A stretch of DNA of 64,000 nucleotides, taken from positions 10,720,311 through 10,784,310 of the forward strand of contig CAJINV010000001.1 of assembly GCA_905178155.1 (NCBI GenBank). Direction: 5' to 3'. The position numbers and the translations under genes are program-made. A model generated the notes under the pieces. It saw nothing but the letters and a program-made list of their open reading frames with translations. It searched no databases and was not told the DNA's origin. The DNA is from Amoebophrya sp. A120. Taxonomy: Eukaryota > Sar > Dinophyceae > Syndiniales > Amoebophryaceae. Below are positions 15,014 through 27,684 of this stretch, piece by piece; position 1 is the first letter of the stretch; every line of letters begins with the position of its first letter.

Positions 15014-15518
15014 TATTGTCACAAGTGCTTATCTACGCTCAAACGATAAGGAACAAGTTTTCAAATAAAGAAGTAACCAAATGATCGCAGCAGGAAATAA
15101 AGTAGCGACAGGGTGATTTAGCTGAATAGCACGTACCTGACATATTGGGTTTGTTGCTTTGTCAAGTGCCGACCTTGGGTTTTCTCATTGAACCACAGCG
15201 AAGCACCATCGCAGAAGCACGAAACAACGATAAAAGGAGGTGGAAACGCACGCAGAACGAAGATAGTACGACTTTTGGACGATTTCTGAAGGACGATTTG
15301 AGTACTTACGAAACTTACTTTTACTAGTGACGACGAACGCGCATCTAGACTCGGAGTGGGGGGAACAACACAGAGCAACTTCAATGTGGGTGGAACTTTG
15401 TTCATAGTACGAGGAGATGGCTTTTCTTTCCAAAACAAAACTTCAAGAGAAAGTCGTGTTGTAGTGTCTTTTCAAGGGGTTTCACGTGTACTACTGCAAG
15501 TACAACTTCCGACCAACT
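15014..15518. other. Short intergenic or 5' leader region
   Basis: About 0.5 kb between the stop of the giant gene and the start of the 924-codon frame. A minus-strand frame starting at 15404 and ending at a GTAAGT donor could be a leading exon. Otherwise nothing is visible. Confidence 0.4.
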
Positions 15519-18500
15519 CTAATCCAATTCCTCTTCTTGCAGACCCGTTACACGCCCCCCGGCTGTGAACCTCCCCAACTGAGCAGCTGCCTTTCGCTCG
15601 GCCCGCCCGATCTGGTTTCCAGGCGCGTGCAAGTTTCTCTGGAACGTGGTCGCAAACACCAACTTCCCCCGCACTTTCGCAACGCTCTTCCGCAGTCTCT
15701 GCGAGCCTCCGGCGGACGAACTATTTGATACGGAGCTCCGCCTTATCGAACTTTCATCTGCGGGTGGCTGCGACACTGCTTCTGTCTCGTTCTCGATCCC
15801 GTCCTGAAGAAGTTCCACTGGTGGGGCAGCTCCTGTTACACTCCCCTTGGAACTTCTTTTGAACAACGACCGCCTGCTCAGTTCTTCCTCTACGATCGTC
15901 GTCCGTTTGTCAGCCAATTCCTCGAGGATAGAGCTTCTCGTGGTCCCAAATTGTCCTGCTGGAATGGTGCCCCGCCTTTGCTCCTTCATTCCGGACACAG
16001 AAAATGATCCACCCATTTGTAGCATTTCCTCTGTGCTGTTGTAATCCAACGCTTGCTGCGTTTGTTCGGTTTTGGACTTCCGCGACATCATCATACGCTG
16101 TTCTTTGTCTCCTGCAGCTACCAACATTTCTCCCGACGGGCCGGCTTGCACGTCTACTACGATTTCGTCCACTTGTTGCCCACCTATTTTTCGGGATTTT
16201 CTTGCTTCCGAAACTCGTGCGCTTGTTCCCGTTCCCGTCATGGATCTGCGGTCCACCATATTATTATCCAACGTTGGTTCATCTAGATCCGCAGAGGCCG
16301 CCGCGGCCGCTGACTTACGCACACTAATCCTATTTCCTCTTTGCGAAAGTACCGCAGCAGCTGGATCTACTAACTCTTCGTAAACACCAGAGGCGGACTT
16401 CGCCGCCAAGGCCTCAAAGGGCTTCGTCACTGACTTTCTACTTTTCGACCCTGCCAAGATACTCGCTCCGACGCCGACCTTGGTCGGGTCTACGGAACTG
16501 CTGGACTTGCTCGACCGAGCGGAGGACTTGATCGACCGCGCGGACGACATGGGCGCTGCTGTTGCATCTTCTCGTTGGACCACTTTATTCTCCATTTCCA
16601 AATACGGCGGAGTGACGCCGAGGATTTGTGACGAACGGTTCTTCTCTGCGTCCAGCTGTAGTTGTACTCCGGGCGAGGACACCGCACTGGTTCTTCCGCT
16701 CTTTCGCTGGCTTTTTCGCAAAGCAGGTACTATCTGTTCTGCGTCTGCACCCTGCGGTTCAAGGTCCTCAAAGTCTAACGCACTTGGTGGCTCAGAAGGG
16801 AACTGCTCCATGTTAGCGGCAGAAGCTCGGACCGCGCGGTCCTGGCTGCCGCGGGTGTAGTTTCCAACAAGCCCCAGTTGTTCTTCGATCTCAGCTACCC
16901 CAGCATAAACGGGTTCCTCGTCTTCGAACTGTTGCTCTTTCCTGTCCTCCAAATTATCCTCTCCTCCTGCGTGGTCGTTCATGATTCCGTGCATCTTTCC
17001 GCGAAACGAGTCGAAGTCCAGGGCCTTCTGCAGTGCCTCCTCCGCCTCCAGCGCCGTCCGGTGCAGCTCCGCTGCCTCCGCCGCTTCCCGAGCTCGCTGC
17101 TCCTCCGCTTCCTTTTTCTGCCGCTCGATGTCACCCATTTCCTTAATCGCGAAAGCAGTCTGCACGTCATTCCGGACCAACCGCGCGAGTTTGTTCTTCT
17201 TCGCCATCGCGCCCCCCTCCTTGGCCAGGTCCTTTGCTTCGTCTTTCTTGAGCTTAGACGTCAGCCCGGCGCCGAGCAAATTTTTCTGCTTCTCCTTTTG
17301 CTTTGCTTTTTGCTTCGCTTTCTCCATCTCGAGCATCAGCCGCTGCGCATCGGAGGTGTGCACCGCCTTCCGCGCTTTATCTCCAGCAGTAGTTGTCGGG
17401 GAAGAACCATTGTCTGTTTGTCCGGCTACTATTTCTCCTGTCGGTGCGCAGTAGAATTTGTCCATGTCTGCTCCTACTTCCCCTAGCGCCTCGTCCTGGT
17501 TCAACTCTTCCAAGTCCTCCACGCCCATCCGCGCTGCCTGTTCGGCTTCCTGCCTCGCCTCCTCCTCCAATTTTTCGATCTGCGCCCCCTCGAAGCCTAT
17601 GCATTGCAAAAATGTCTGGGTCTGGAAGATTGCAACTTGTAATGCTCTTTCTGTATCGTGCAAAAATCTGTGTTGCATGAATGCCAAAACCTGTCCACTT
17701 TGGACCAAGTTGAGAGGAAGTCTCTCATGCAGGAAAGGCATGATACGGATCTCGCAGAATCTGTCATGCTAGGTCCTGCATTAGAGGCGTTATGGATCAT
17801 ACAAAACATGCATGACAAATCGTGCAATCTTCCAGACCCAGACATTTTTCCATTTGATAAAGCCCTCCCAGTCAAACTCCGGAACGTCGTCCAAACCGTG
17901 GTGTTCCGAGAGGAAAACGCGCAAATCCGAACGCAAATCTTCTTCGTTCCACAGCTTGTGCTGCCGGAGCTTCAAACGCAAAAACGTGTCCAGGGACTCT
18001 TCGACGCGCGCGGTCAAGGTGGAACTAGCATTTTTGCTCGCGGCATCCCCGGCGACGGGGGAGTGTGCTTTTTGATCTTCATTTTCATTGCTTGTTTCCG
18101 CATTGTTGTTCGCCACCGCACCCGATTCTTGTTCCTCTTCCAAGTTGGTGAAGTAGTCCGCTAGTTTCTCCGTTTCCGCCGTACCGATCATGGACTGCAA
18201 ACCCAGTAAGTGCTGGGTCAAGGGGAACGCCCTCCAGTCGTGGTTCCTCAGTGCGGCGGAGGGACTGGTTATGTTTTCCGGGTCGGATGTTTTCGCCTGG
18301 TCGAAAAGCGGCTTGCACACGAGTTTCAGCCAGTCAGACTGCCAGAGCTGCCCCCAGTCGTTGGCGATTCGCGCTTGCAGGTCAAACTTTTTGTGCACCC
18401 GGGACTCCCGCGTCTTCATGTTCTTGATCGCGAACATACCGTCGAGTTCTTGCGCTTTTTTTGCTTCCTCTTTCGCTTTCCTCTTCGCTTCTCGTCTCCT

Positions 18501-21500
18501 TCGCTCCGCACTTTCGGGATGCGAATCCATGGCGTGCCAGAGTAGCTCGCTATCGCCGTGACTCACACGTTGCAGCAGCCTTGTCTCGTCGAAATCTACT
18601 AGGTTCTTGATGTCGCGAGCCAAATTGTCCTCGCTCTGCTCGTCCTCTGTGCTATCGGGGTAAAAACGAAAGACGCCTTGCTGGCTGCCGGAGGGGCTGC
18701 CGGGAGCTCTCGGACCATTGTTCGCCGATGATTTCTTGTCTTTCGACCTGTGCCCCTCGTCCTCGTCATCGGTCGAACGGAGGCTTGCAAAGCTTTTGGA
18801 CCCAATGGACTTGATCGACTGAAGCGAGGCCTGGGAGCGGAATCGCACCGTTGTCGCCTTCTCCTTCAAGGCATTGACGAGAAACTGCTGCCGCCACGGC
18901 GGCGTCTGCTGCTGCTGCGTGCCGACGGGCCGCCAGCCGAACCGCACCTGCCCAGGTGAGAAAGACGGCACCCCGAGTTTCCCTCTCCACGGAGCCGCGG
19001 GGGCCTCTTCGCTGCTCTCGCTCACCGCTTTCTCCGAGTCGAAGGATAATTTCTGTTGTTCTATTTCCAGCGAAGAGTAGTTCTGCAGTTGTCCTCTTCC
19101 GGACACCCGCACACTTCGCCCTGCCAACGCCCTTTTCTGCGTCACCAGCTTTGTCGGCGCGCCGAGTGCGGAAGGCTTGTTCACTTGCTTGCGCACCCGC
19201 TCCACCACCGCATCCGCCGACGAGGAGACCCTCTGCAGGGCCGGAATCCCTTGACTGCCATCGCTCGCAGACGCGGCGCTGTCGCGAAACGGAGACTTTT
19301 TCAATGGCTGGCTGTACCCCCCGGCGAAGGACGAGAGCAGCGTTTTGTTGTTATTGTCTCCCGCAGGAGTCGTGGTGGTCTCCTGAGCCGAATCCACCGC
19401 GGGTCGGTATGCAGGGTGGCCAGGTGGGGGATAGTACCCTGGTATCACGCACATCGGCGTGCCGCGCGGCACGTAAATGAACGGTCTGTCCGGGTCGGCG
19501 GATTGATTATCTTCTTCCAGTCCAAAAGTTACCCCATCGGAGGACGCGCGCGTCGTCTTGGGACTACTGCTCGTGGCTTTGTATTGAATCGTGGGACGGA
19601 ATGCAGGACCGTCTTCCTCTTCTGCGGCGTCCACCACAGAGGACTCCGCCATCTGTGCAGTCAGCTGTCCTCGATCTTTGTGTTTCGTCCCACGGCGGCC
19701 CCCGGTTCCACGTGTTTCCGCCTGTTTCTCAACACCGGTCGACGTCCGACGCCGCTCTACGTCTTCCTCAGTTGCGGAGTCGGTAGCTGCTGCACGACCC
19801 AGGTCCTTGTCGATTTGTCCCCCCGGTGGAACATCCTGACTCTTACCCTGCTGGTCACCACCACGGGCCGCGGTCGCCCAGCGGGAGCGGCGAAAGAAAC
19901 CTTTCATAGACCGCTCCGTGTTGCCGTACACGTCTAGCGCGAAGAACTCCTGCTCCCGCTCCCGCAGTCCGGCGCAGCGGAAGCCCGAGCGGTCGGCCTG
20001 CAGCCAGTCGCTGGTGTACTGGAAAAATTCCTCGGCCAACTCGCTCGCCTCGCGGCCGGCCGTCTCGCCAAACCGCTCCTGTACCTCGTGCAGCATCATC
20101 GCCAGCAGTCGGTACCGGGTAGACGCCAACGCCCTGCGGACGAACTGCACGCAGTACTTGGGGTACATATCCGCGACACTGGCGTGGTGCGGCAGGAACG
20201 CCAGCCCCGGGTCTTCCGACAACGGGCTCGTTTCCGGGTACACCACGTCGTGCGGACTGCTCCAGTAGTGCGCGCTGTTCAGTTGCGCCAAGTGCCCCGT
20301 CCCCTTGCGCAGGTACGCGCCCACGTCGGCGAAGTGCTGCTTCTGCTGTTTGAACGACGCGTGCATCATTTTCTGCTCCGGGTTGTGGTGGTCCTGGAAG
20401 AACTTCGCGAGCGCCTCGTTGGAATCCGGGGCGGTGTGCAGCAATCGCCCCGTCTCCTTGTCGAACTTCGTGCCGTCAATTTGGCACAGCAACAAATTCC
20501 TCTTCACGTTTTCCGGTAGCAGCACGAGCACCTGGTTCGTGAGCATGCACGCGAGCAGGTCGGGAAACTGCATCACGTGCTTGGCCACCTCCTCGCGATC
20601 GAAGTCGCCTTCGCCGCTGAGCGCGCGGGCCAGCTCAATTAGGTGCACGAGGCCGGCCCGGTTTTCCGGCGTCAGGATGAAGTCCTCAAACATTTGCTCC
20701 GTCGGGACGGCGAGCTTCTCCCCCTGACTCAAAAGCAAATTCTCGCCCGGATTGGGGTCGTCTTGCGTGTCGCCTTCTTGCTCGCTTTTCCCCTGCTGGT
20801 CCGAACCGAGCGAAGTGGCGCTGCTATTCTTGCCTTGGCTCAGCTTGTTCGTTGTTGCATTTGGATCGTTATCAGCACTTCGGCCGACAAGGTCCTGCAG
20901 TGCGTCGTTGCTTGTGCTCGGCTTCTTCAAAATCGTTTTCACGACACCCATGGAAACGCGCGGCTTTCTGGGTTCGCCCCGGCGCCGGCTGGTGCGCGAG
21001 GACAGTGCCGCGCCGTCCGATTGCTTCTCACTGGGACGAGCGACCTCGATGTTCCGTGACAGCGGGACTCTGGATTTGTTCAGCTGCTCCGCAGTAGAAG
21101 CTGGTGCATCGCCTTCCGTTTTCGCTTTGCCGTTAGTATTCTCAGTTCTTTTTTCCACGCGGCTCTTCCGCTCCTGTGGGAAGGTCGCGCCGGCGAAGGC
21201 GTTCTGGTTCAAAACCCGCTGCATGTTCGTCAAATACTTGTTGTAGTCCGACATTTCGAGGGGCGCATCTTCCGCGGTTTTATTCGGTCGCCTGCTTTCC
21301 GGAGTGAAGACGTCGAAGCTGCTAGGGAGCTGTGCTTGCAACTGGAACGTGGGCGCAAAAGAAAATCCCGCATCCTCCACGGGCAAGCGAATCGGCGCGA
21401 ACTCCGGTGGCAGCAGGTCGACCTTTCTGCCCGCCCCGTCGAGTCTTGCCGCATCACCAGGCGCCGCTAGAAGCCCCCGCAAAATATCGCTGTCGTCTCG

Positions 21501-22710
21501 AAGCGGCGAAGCTGCAGTATTTGCTTGTCCAAGTTTAATATTACCTGTAGTTGCTGGCCGCACGCCCGACCTCCGTTTGAAATCCTCCAGTCCGGTCGTC
21601 ACGGCTGCCGATCGGCGGGGATCGCGGACTGCTAAACTTGCGGGCATGTCGATAGCAGCGGATGAATCATCGTTGCTTTGGCTCGGTAGTGTCGTGGCAC
21701 CTCCCGGCGGTCCCAGCAACATGTTATTTCTCGCCTGGTCTTTTTCTCCTTCTCCTTCATTAGTTGTCACAGACCTGAGGGAAATCCCGGTTATCGTACT
21801 CCCCGGCGGCTTCCCTTCGCCCTCCGTCAGTGCCCCGGCAAAGACGATGGAAGGCCGCGTACCGCCTGACGTATTCGTCGTCCCGCTATGAGTTGACGAG
21901 CGAAGAAGTGTGGTATGCGTTGTACGAGCACTGTCAAAACGCCATGCTGCCAGGGGACCGACCACATCCGCTTGTTCTTCCCCTGCTTCCGCGCCCGATC
22001 TAACGGAGTCATCGCGCAATATACTTCCTCGCCCCTGTTCTTCTTCTTCTTCGTCTGGCGCGAGCGGAACCGCGACCAGGTCGTGCGGATGGTTGGCATT
22101 CTTCAGAAGCGCACTTGCGAGCGCCTCTAGATCCTCATCCTCGGCATTTTCGATATCAAGGACGCCGCCAGGATTTTCACCCGGCCCCGCTTCGCCCTCG
22201 GCTTGATGCAGACGTCCCGAAAAATCCGACGCTCGATTCGCGTCCTGTTCCTGTGGCGTACTCTGTCCGAACAGTCGCGCCCAGTCCGCAGCCGAGGGGT
22301 GTCTGGACTGCGAGGAGCTGGTGCGCGCATTTCTCTGCAACGCGGCAGACAGGAAGGCGGACCTAAATTGGGTAGCGTGGGACAAGATGACAGAAACTTT
22401 GGTTTTTTTTTCACGACACACAGGCACATCAAATGAACATCATCCTCGGAACTACATCAACACATAATCATCATCATCATCATCATCTTGCTAGCATAGG
22501 GGAGGGCTGCTAGGGGTTTTGGGACTTGGGTCAACTTCTATACCTTTTTTGCTCTTCTCGGCGCCAGAACTCCTTTTCCTTCGTGCTTTTCTTTTTCCGC
22601 TTGACTTCCGCTTTCTGGGCGAGCGCCTGGGGGTCGTTCAACAGAAAAGCTAGCTCGGAAAGTTCCGCCTCCCTCTTCTGCATTTTTCTGATCGACTTCG
22701 GCCTGTCCAT
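15519..22710 (-). CDS. 2253-residue coiled-coil/disordered protein, unknown function
   Basis: Exons 22710-22544, 22362-17851 and 17601-15519 join in frame to 2253 residues. The first intron is GT-AG. The second is an introner that splits what otherwise look like two genes of 1545 and 740 codons. The N-terminal exon is short and basic (MDRPKSIRKMQKREAELSEL). A folded-looking helical region of about 280 residues lies near 20600-19880 (EMFEDFILTPENRAGLVHLI, HYWSSPHDVVYPETSPL), followed by FIYVPRGTPMCVIPGYYPPP near 19480. The C-terminal third has Glu/Ala/Lys coiled coil (EKAKQKAKQKEKQK near 17300) and Ser-rich tails. The rest is disordered. I do not recognise the family; size and coiled coils suggest a structural protein. 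Confidence 0.75.
17602..17850 (-). mobile_element. Introner in the giant gene (TIR family C)
   Basis: The ends are inverted AAAAATGTCTGGGTCTGGAAG copies. AATG is duplicated at 17854-17851 and 17605-17602. Removing 249 bases joins DWEGFIK to CIGFEGAQIEKL in frame. The left edge (AAATG|GAAAAATG) has no GT donor. Same family as the EMC2 element; TGTCATGC lies inside. Confidence 0.85.
22470..22528 (-). repeat. Intron repeat shared with 46.5 kb
   Basis: Inside intron 1 of the giant gene. Read on the minus strand it runs CAAGTCCCAAAACCCCTAGC and on to a (GAT)n tract. A near-identical 50-base block lies at 46497-46553 on the plus strand, inside or at the end of an intron of the sphingolipid synthase gene. 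Both copies have the same sense relative to transcription. Confidence 0.8.
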
Positions 22711-23525
22711 CTTCGCGTGCGACTAAAATCAAACCGATTGATGAACAAAGAGGGGTATATCTGATCAGATCGATGTCGATTATCCAAGTTTTCTCATTGT
22801 ACTACTTCTTTCTGTAGAAAAAGCAAACGTAACGCACACGCTTACGCATCAAGATGGTAAAGAGGAGCGAAACATACTGTACTAAGGAAGTGGTAAATTT
22901 TGGGTAGAGCTGCAACTGTGCCTGGTCGGGTACCAATCAAGCGCAAGGCATCTTTTGTTTTGCAAATCATTCTTTCACGATTCGGCGGAGAAATGAACGA
23001 AGGCGATTCTTTCACAGGACGCAAGAAAACGCGAACGCAACAACTACGGTGACCGAGACACGAAAAACCGAGGGCTGGATTTCAAATAACTTTGCACGAA
23101 CCGAAAAGTTGATTCCAACAGGACGAAACGAAAAGTACGACTCATCTTTATGGAGCAATGCGGACGACCGAACGAAGGAATTCCGAAATTGAGTGTATAT
23201 ATGTGACGAAAGGCGAACTGTATACTAGACGCGGCATTAGAACAGCGGTCTTTTGCAGCATGGGTGCCTTCTAAACAAGTCAATCGCCAATAGGCAACAT
23301 CAGCAAAGTAAGATTGTGTGTTTCTTTCTCTTTATTGTCTTCTTTCTTTCTTCATGTGCCCGGGCGCGGCCCGTTTGAAAGTAGCGAAACCAAGCAATAA
23401 AGCACATATATCAATGTCGTGTTCTTTGGAACTTGTTTTCACTACTTGCGTAATCTGCTGCTCTACGTGCTCGCTATAGCCGCTCAGCGCTGGTTGGTCT
23501 TAGTCGCTTCCTATCTTCAAACGTT
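22711..23525. other. Intergenic, nothing recognised
   Basis: About 0.8 kb between the Vps33 stop and the start of the giant gene. No convincing frame, RNA gene or repeat. Confidence 0.5.
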
Positions 23526-26188
23526 TCACCCTAAGCCGAACCAACTCCGTCCGGGCAGTGCTCCGAGCACACCCGAACCACCGCGCTCCTCGGAAGCGGT
23601 CCTTTGGCCCCGTGATTTGTCTACTTGGTCCTGCGGCAGTGCGGGGACGAGATTTTGGTGTAAAGCCGCTGGCTCCAAGCTGCGAAAAAGTTTTTCTGGC
23701 GACGTAAAGCTCGTTGCCCCGATTAAAAACTTCCGCTCGCCTTTTTCCATTTCAGAAAGTTTGCGCAGCGCCGCTATTTCACCGTACGTAACGCCACCTG
23801 ATGGAATTGGTAGACAGCTAGGGATGAACTTTTTGTTTTTGTGCCGAAGATGCTTCTCTTTTAGAAAGGAAAACAGGCACAAGATACCGAGAAAAGTCAA
23901 CGGATATAAGTACCTATGAAAAACACGAAGATCGTTTTCTGCTTTTGTTCCTTGTCCTTCGTCTTCTTCGGCAAGCGCTCGGCTTCGCAAACAGGGCCAG
24001 CTAGGAGCGCCATGCTGTCCGATATACTGCCTCGCCACCCGAGCTTCTGAATTAGCCGCACAGAAAGGGGCGCGTAGCCACCTGTACATAAAACGCGTAT
24101 TGATTTTTGGTCGTTCCTGTAGTCGTCTTCCGAAATCAACCAATACTGCGTTCAACAACGTTCACGTTCTCCGACTACATTCTGATAAAAAAAACAAAGC
24201 AACTAAAACGCATTACTGTATGCGTAGCTGAACGCGTCTGCCTCCCCGTTCTGGTCGTCAACGACGAGGGAGAAGTCCTTTTTAATCTGGCTCCAATTCC
24301 GTTTGTGGTCCGTGGCGTTTTTCCTTGGTCCGGTTAGCAACCCGGTTGCTTCTAAATTTTGCAATAAAGGCAGCACTTCGTACCCGTAGACCTGCAAAAT
24401 CCCGCGTTTCAGCTGCTCAAAGCTGTTGGTGCTGGGCAATCCTTGGTACACCTCGCAGTACAGGCACAACAGCCTTAAAACGGTCCGTAGTGGCCAGCCG
24501 CTGTCCATGCCCTCCTCAATCCCCGTCAGAGCGCGGCCGGACGTATCAGAGCAGCTCGTGATCGCGTCCTCGAGCTTCCACTCCCGCTGGAAATCAGGTT
24601 GTCCCTTGCTCTCGTTCAGAAACGCGGCAAGGTTGACGTGGGCGGAGAGTAGTGGCTTCTCGAGAGTCAAAGCTTTCAGTTTCACCTGATAAAAAGTTCA
24701 AAATCTGGATCGCCATACAATTGTTCAAATTAATCGCCTGATGTCATAATTCCAATAGGCAAGCAGAAGGCGTATTTACCATGAATCCCTGCATGTCCTG
24801 CACCGTCTGTATGCTGTCCTTCTCGGCTTCGATTTCTTGCATCTTCAGGGTTCGCTTGTGCAGCAACGGCCCGAGCTGCGAAACGTGGCAGTAGCGCACG
24901 TCGCGGAAGAGGGGATCGTCGTTTCCGAGACGAACCGCGCGCGTGCTGTTCGGGCCGCCCACGCCGACCTGCGAATTTTTTCAATTTACCTCAACGACCA
25001 GCTTATGCTTCAAGTTAGTAAAACCGAATCGGGTGTAAAACACGACGAGCGGCTGACACTGACAGACCGTTCAAATGTACTTACCTCGGTCCCCACTACG
25101 TTCGACGGCAACTGTGTTTTTGTGGTGGAAATTCCGAACTCTTGGTCAATCAGCGCTTCGTAGGTGAATTGACTGCAGAGCAGCGACGTCAGATCCGTCT
25201 TCCGGTCGATGAGCACAATCTGATCGATGGAGTTGTTGTTCCCTTTCAATTCACTCAACGCCGCCCCCGCCTGCTGCCGTCGTTTGTTCAAGCTGGTTCT
25301 GCTCGAAAAATCGATCACTGTCGGTATGCCCAGCTGCGAAGGTTCTGGTGGTTTCAAATACCCGCATCCACCGGACCCGGCTGCTCCCTCGGGCGACTGG
25401 TTGATGTCGTGCGCAGCTCCCCCCGCAGCATTCTTCGAAGATCCACCCGATCCGGCGGACAGCCTGCCAGAGCACAAAACGTCCGTCACGTACTTGGCCG
25501 CGCGCCCCACACTGGAAATCTTCGGCTTGAATCCTTGGGGGAAAAAACTCGTTTCCCATTGGTGCAGCGCCAACGCCACCTCGTACAGCGAGCTCGGGTC
25601 CTGCGCCAAATGGTAGTCCCCGAAGATGTCCGCCATCTCCATGCTGAGCAAGTCGTCGTCGATCGCAAACATGGAGAGTTGCGGGAGTTCGCGGAGGAAG
25701 TGAATGCTTTCGTACACGTTCTTCTCCTGCAGGATCTGGACGCTCGTGTGGGAGAGTCTTGGCACAAACGCGAGCACGTACGTCCGCTCCGCCACGCCGC
25801 GCATCTGGTGGCTTTGCTCGTCCCGTTGAATTTGCGCGGCGATCCACTCCGCGAGCTGGAAGGACAAGGACCGAACCAGGAAAATCATCTGCGGGGCGTC
25901 GGACACGATCGGGTCCGGGGATAATTTTCTCACTTCCGCGCCGTGTTCGACCAAATCTTGCACCTCCACGATCAAGTCCAGTGCGCGGATTAGAGACTCG
26001 TCCAGCGCCAAGATCTTCCGACCCGAAAACTCGTCCAGCAAATCAAAAATCGCGACCCGCTGTAGCTGCTGCAGCCTGGCCAGATCAACCGTTTCGCAAC
26101 GGGAAAGGGAGGGCAACGTGGACGAACTGCTGCCGCCCGCCTGCTGGCTGCCGCCGGCCGGACCGGGCGTCGGGGTGGGCATTTGCAT
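23526..26188 (-). CDS. VPS33: Vps33, Sec1/Munc18-family protein of HOPS/CORVET
   Basis: SM protein that templates SNARE assembly in vacuole/lysosome tethering complexes. Exons 26188-25085, 24968-24780, 24685-24217, 24081-23914 and 23797-23526, all GT-AG, give 733 residues. Diagnostic parts: ARLQQLQRVAIFDLLDEFSG and KILALDESLIRALDLIVE at the N-terminus; FLVRSLSFQLAEWIAAQI; the SM core IDQIVLIDRKTDLTSLLCSQ with FTYEALIDQEFGI; DPLFRDVRYCHVSQLGPLL; and a C-terminal GYAPLSVRLIQ...FFIGGVTYGEIAALRKLS block that is typical of Vps33. It has a Gly/Ser insert near 25380-25480 and a charged insert near 23940. The frame is open to a GTG at 26236, but the ATG at 26188 is the first ATG. Expected on late endosomes or lysosome-like compartments. 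Confidence 0.9.
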
Positions 26189-26532
26189 TTTTTCTTGTGT
26201 GTGCTTACGAATCCGTTGCTTTCCGATACTATTCACAGAGCGATCTTCGCGCTTGCCTCCTTATCTTGGATGTGCAGCAGACATGGCTCACGAGGCATTC
26301 TTCTAATTACTTACTAACCGGTGTGGTCAACAGGATGAGGATCCGAAATTGAAAGCTGATCTGACAAAACGGTACCGGACCAGACCTGACTTAAAATGAG
26401 AGATCAAAATAAAATTCACACACTGCAAATACGCAAAACACTTCGAACAGATCCTGCATAGCCGATATAGTAGTTTTGAAGGATTCATTATCCGAACGTC
26501 CTTTGCGCCGAAGCACGCGTGGCACTGTAATT

Positions 26533-27684
26533 TCAAAGTTGCTTAGCCAACACCTTACAGAAGGCTTCTGGCTTATCGATAGAAATAAAATGACCAGCGT
26601 TATCCACCGTTTCAAACGGCAGGTTGTGCTCTTTCAGAAAATCCAACGTCGACTGAACAAACGTCAAGTTCGCGCCCGCAGCAACATAAAATAGCTTTTC
26701 TTTTCCGCCACTGTCGGCAAGCTTCGCTCTGCACTGCAAGTACAATTCCGCCGATTTTGCCTCGTCCATGTGGGCTCGCATCACCTTCGCGTACCGGTGA
26801 AACCCGACTGAGCTAGTATGGTTCTGCAGCACCGCATCCCAGTAGAAATACCCGGGTAGGTTCCCGCCTTTTATGAAGTCGCGGAAATCGCGATTCCGCA
26901 CTCCGTGGAATTCTGAGATGTAGTGGCTTTCTGTTGGCGAATTGTTCAAGACCCAATCCACAAGATTTGACCTTTTGGGATATATCAGCGCAGAATCGAC
27001 GACAGTTAACGAGTTCAACTGCGACGCAAACAGGATTCCATAGTGTAGCGCCACAATCCCGCCGAAGCTGTGCCCGACAAGGTCGATTTTCAGGTCGTCG
27101 ACGTTAGTGACTTCCTTTACCGCAGCCTGCGGGGCTATCGTATCAAACTCCGTCAAGTGTGTTGCAGCACCACCCGCAACTGCTTGTCCGTCGCCTGCGT
27201 TTGTTTTCGCCCTTTTCGCATTGGCCAGCTTCTGGTTCAACTGTAGCGTTTTCAGTATGGGCGGTAAAATTTTCTGTTTCACCGCCTCGTTCGCGAACTT
27301 TGCGAGGAAGCGGACGTCGTCTTCATCTGGCGCCTCACCAGGTGGTCGAAAGAGAAAATCGCTCAAGGTCAAGGCATCCCACTCGGAACTGCAGTTTCCC
27401 CCGAAAAACGGCCAGTCGATGACAACGACGAAGCCAATGTGGCCGGGCAACGGGCCTTTGACCAGCGCCGCAAAGTCGGTTTTGCAGCCGCCAATGCCGT
27501 GGAAGCACACCATGACGCCGCTCCTCGCCGGATCCTGTTTTCTACTGTCGTAGAGCCAATAGCGAAGCTGGAACTTTCTTCCATCCACAACTAGGTCCAC
27601 GGGCGGCATCGAATACGGACGGATAAGCTGCGCCGCCGCTTCAAACGTCAACGGTGGGTCGTCTTCCAGGGGTGGCTCCTCCAT
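26533..27684 (-). CDS. Alpha/beta hydrolase, single exon
   Basis: 383 residues with no intron. The alpha/beta hydrolase fold shows as CFHGIGGCKTDF (oxyanion strand), nucleophile elbow VGHSFGGIVALHYG (Ser at about residue 208), a likely acid in the strand before the last helix, and the late catalytic His in VDNAGHFISIDKPEAF. An insertion of about 70 residues separates the HG strand from the elbow. Substrate cannot be read from sequence; lipase, esterase and epoxide-hydrolase-like members share this architecture. No signal peptide or membrane anchor is evident, so it is probably cytosolic. Confidence 0.85.
   Translation of the reverse strand: MEEPPLEDDPPLTFEAAAQLIRPYSMPPVDLVVDGRKFQLRYWLYDSRKQDPARSGVMVCFHGIGGCKTDFAALVKGPLPGHIGFVVVIDWPFFGGNCSSEWDALTLSDFLFRPPGEAPDEDDVRFLAKFANEAVKQKILPPILKTLQLNQKLANAKRAKTNAGDGQAVAGGAATHLTEFDTIAPQAAVKEVTNVDDLKIDLVGHSFGGIVALHYGILFASQLNSLTVVDSALIYPKRSNLVDWVLNNSPTESHYISEFHGVRNRDFRDFIKGGNLPGYFYWDAVLQNHTSSVGFHRYAKVMRAHMDEAKSAELYLQCRAKLADSGGKEKLFYVAAGANLTFVQSTLDFLKEHNLPFETVDNAGHFISIDKPEAFCKVLAKQL

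Noticed and set aside
23785-23830. Resemblance to a bacterial-type tRNA-Leu 5' half (TGGAATTGGTAGACA)
   Set aside because: It lies in a Vps33 intron, with no anticodon arm, T arm or acceptor pairing downstream.
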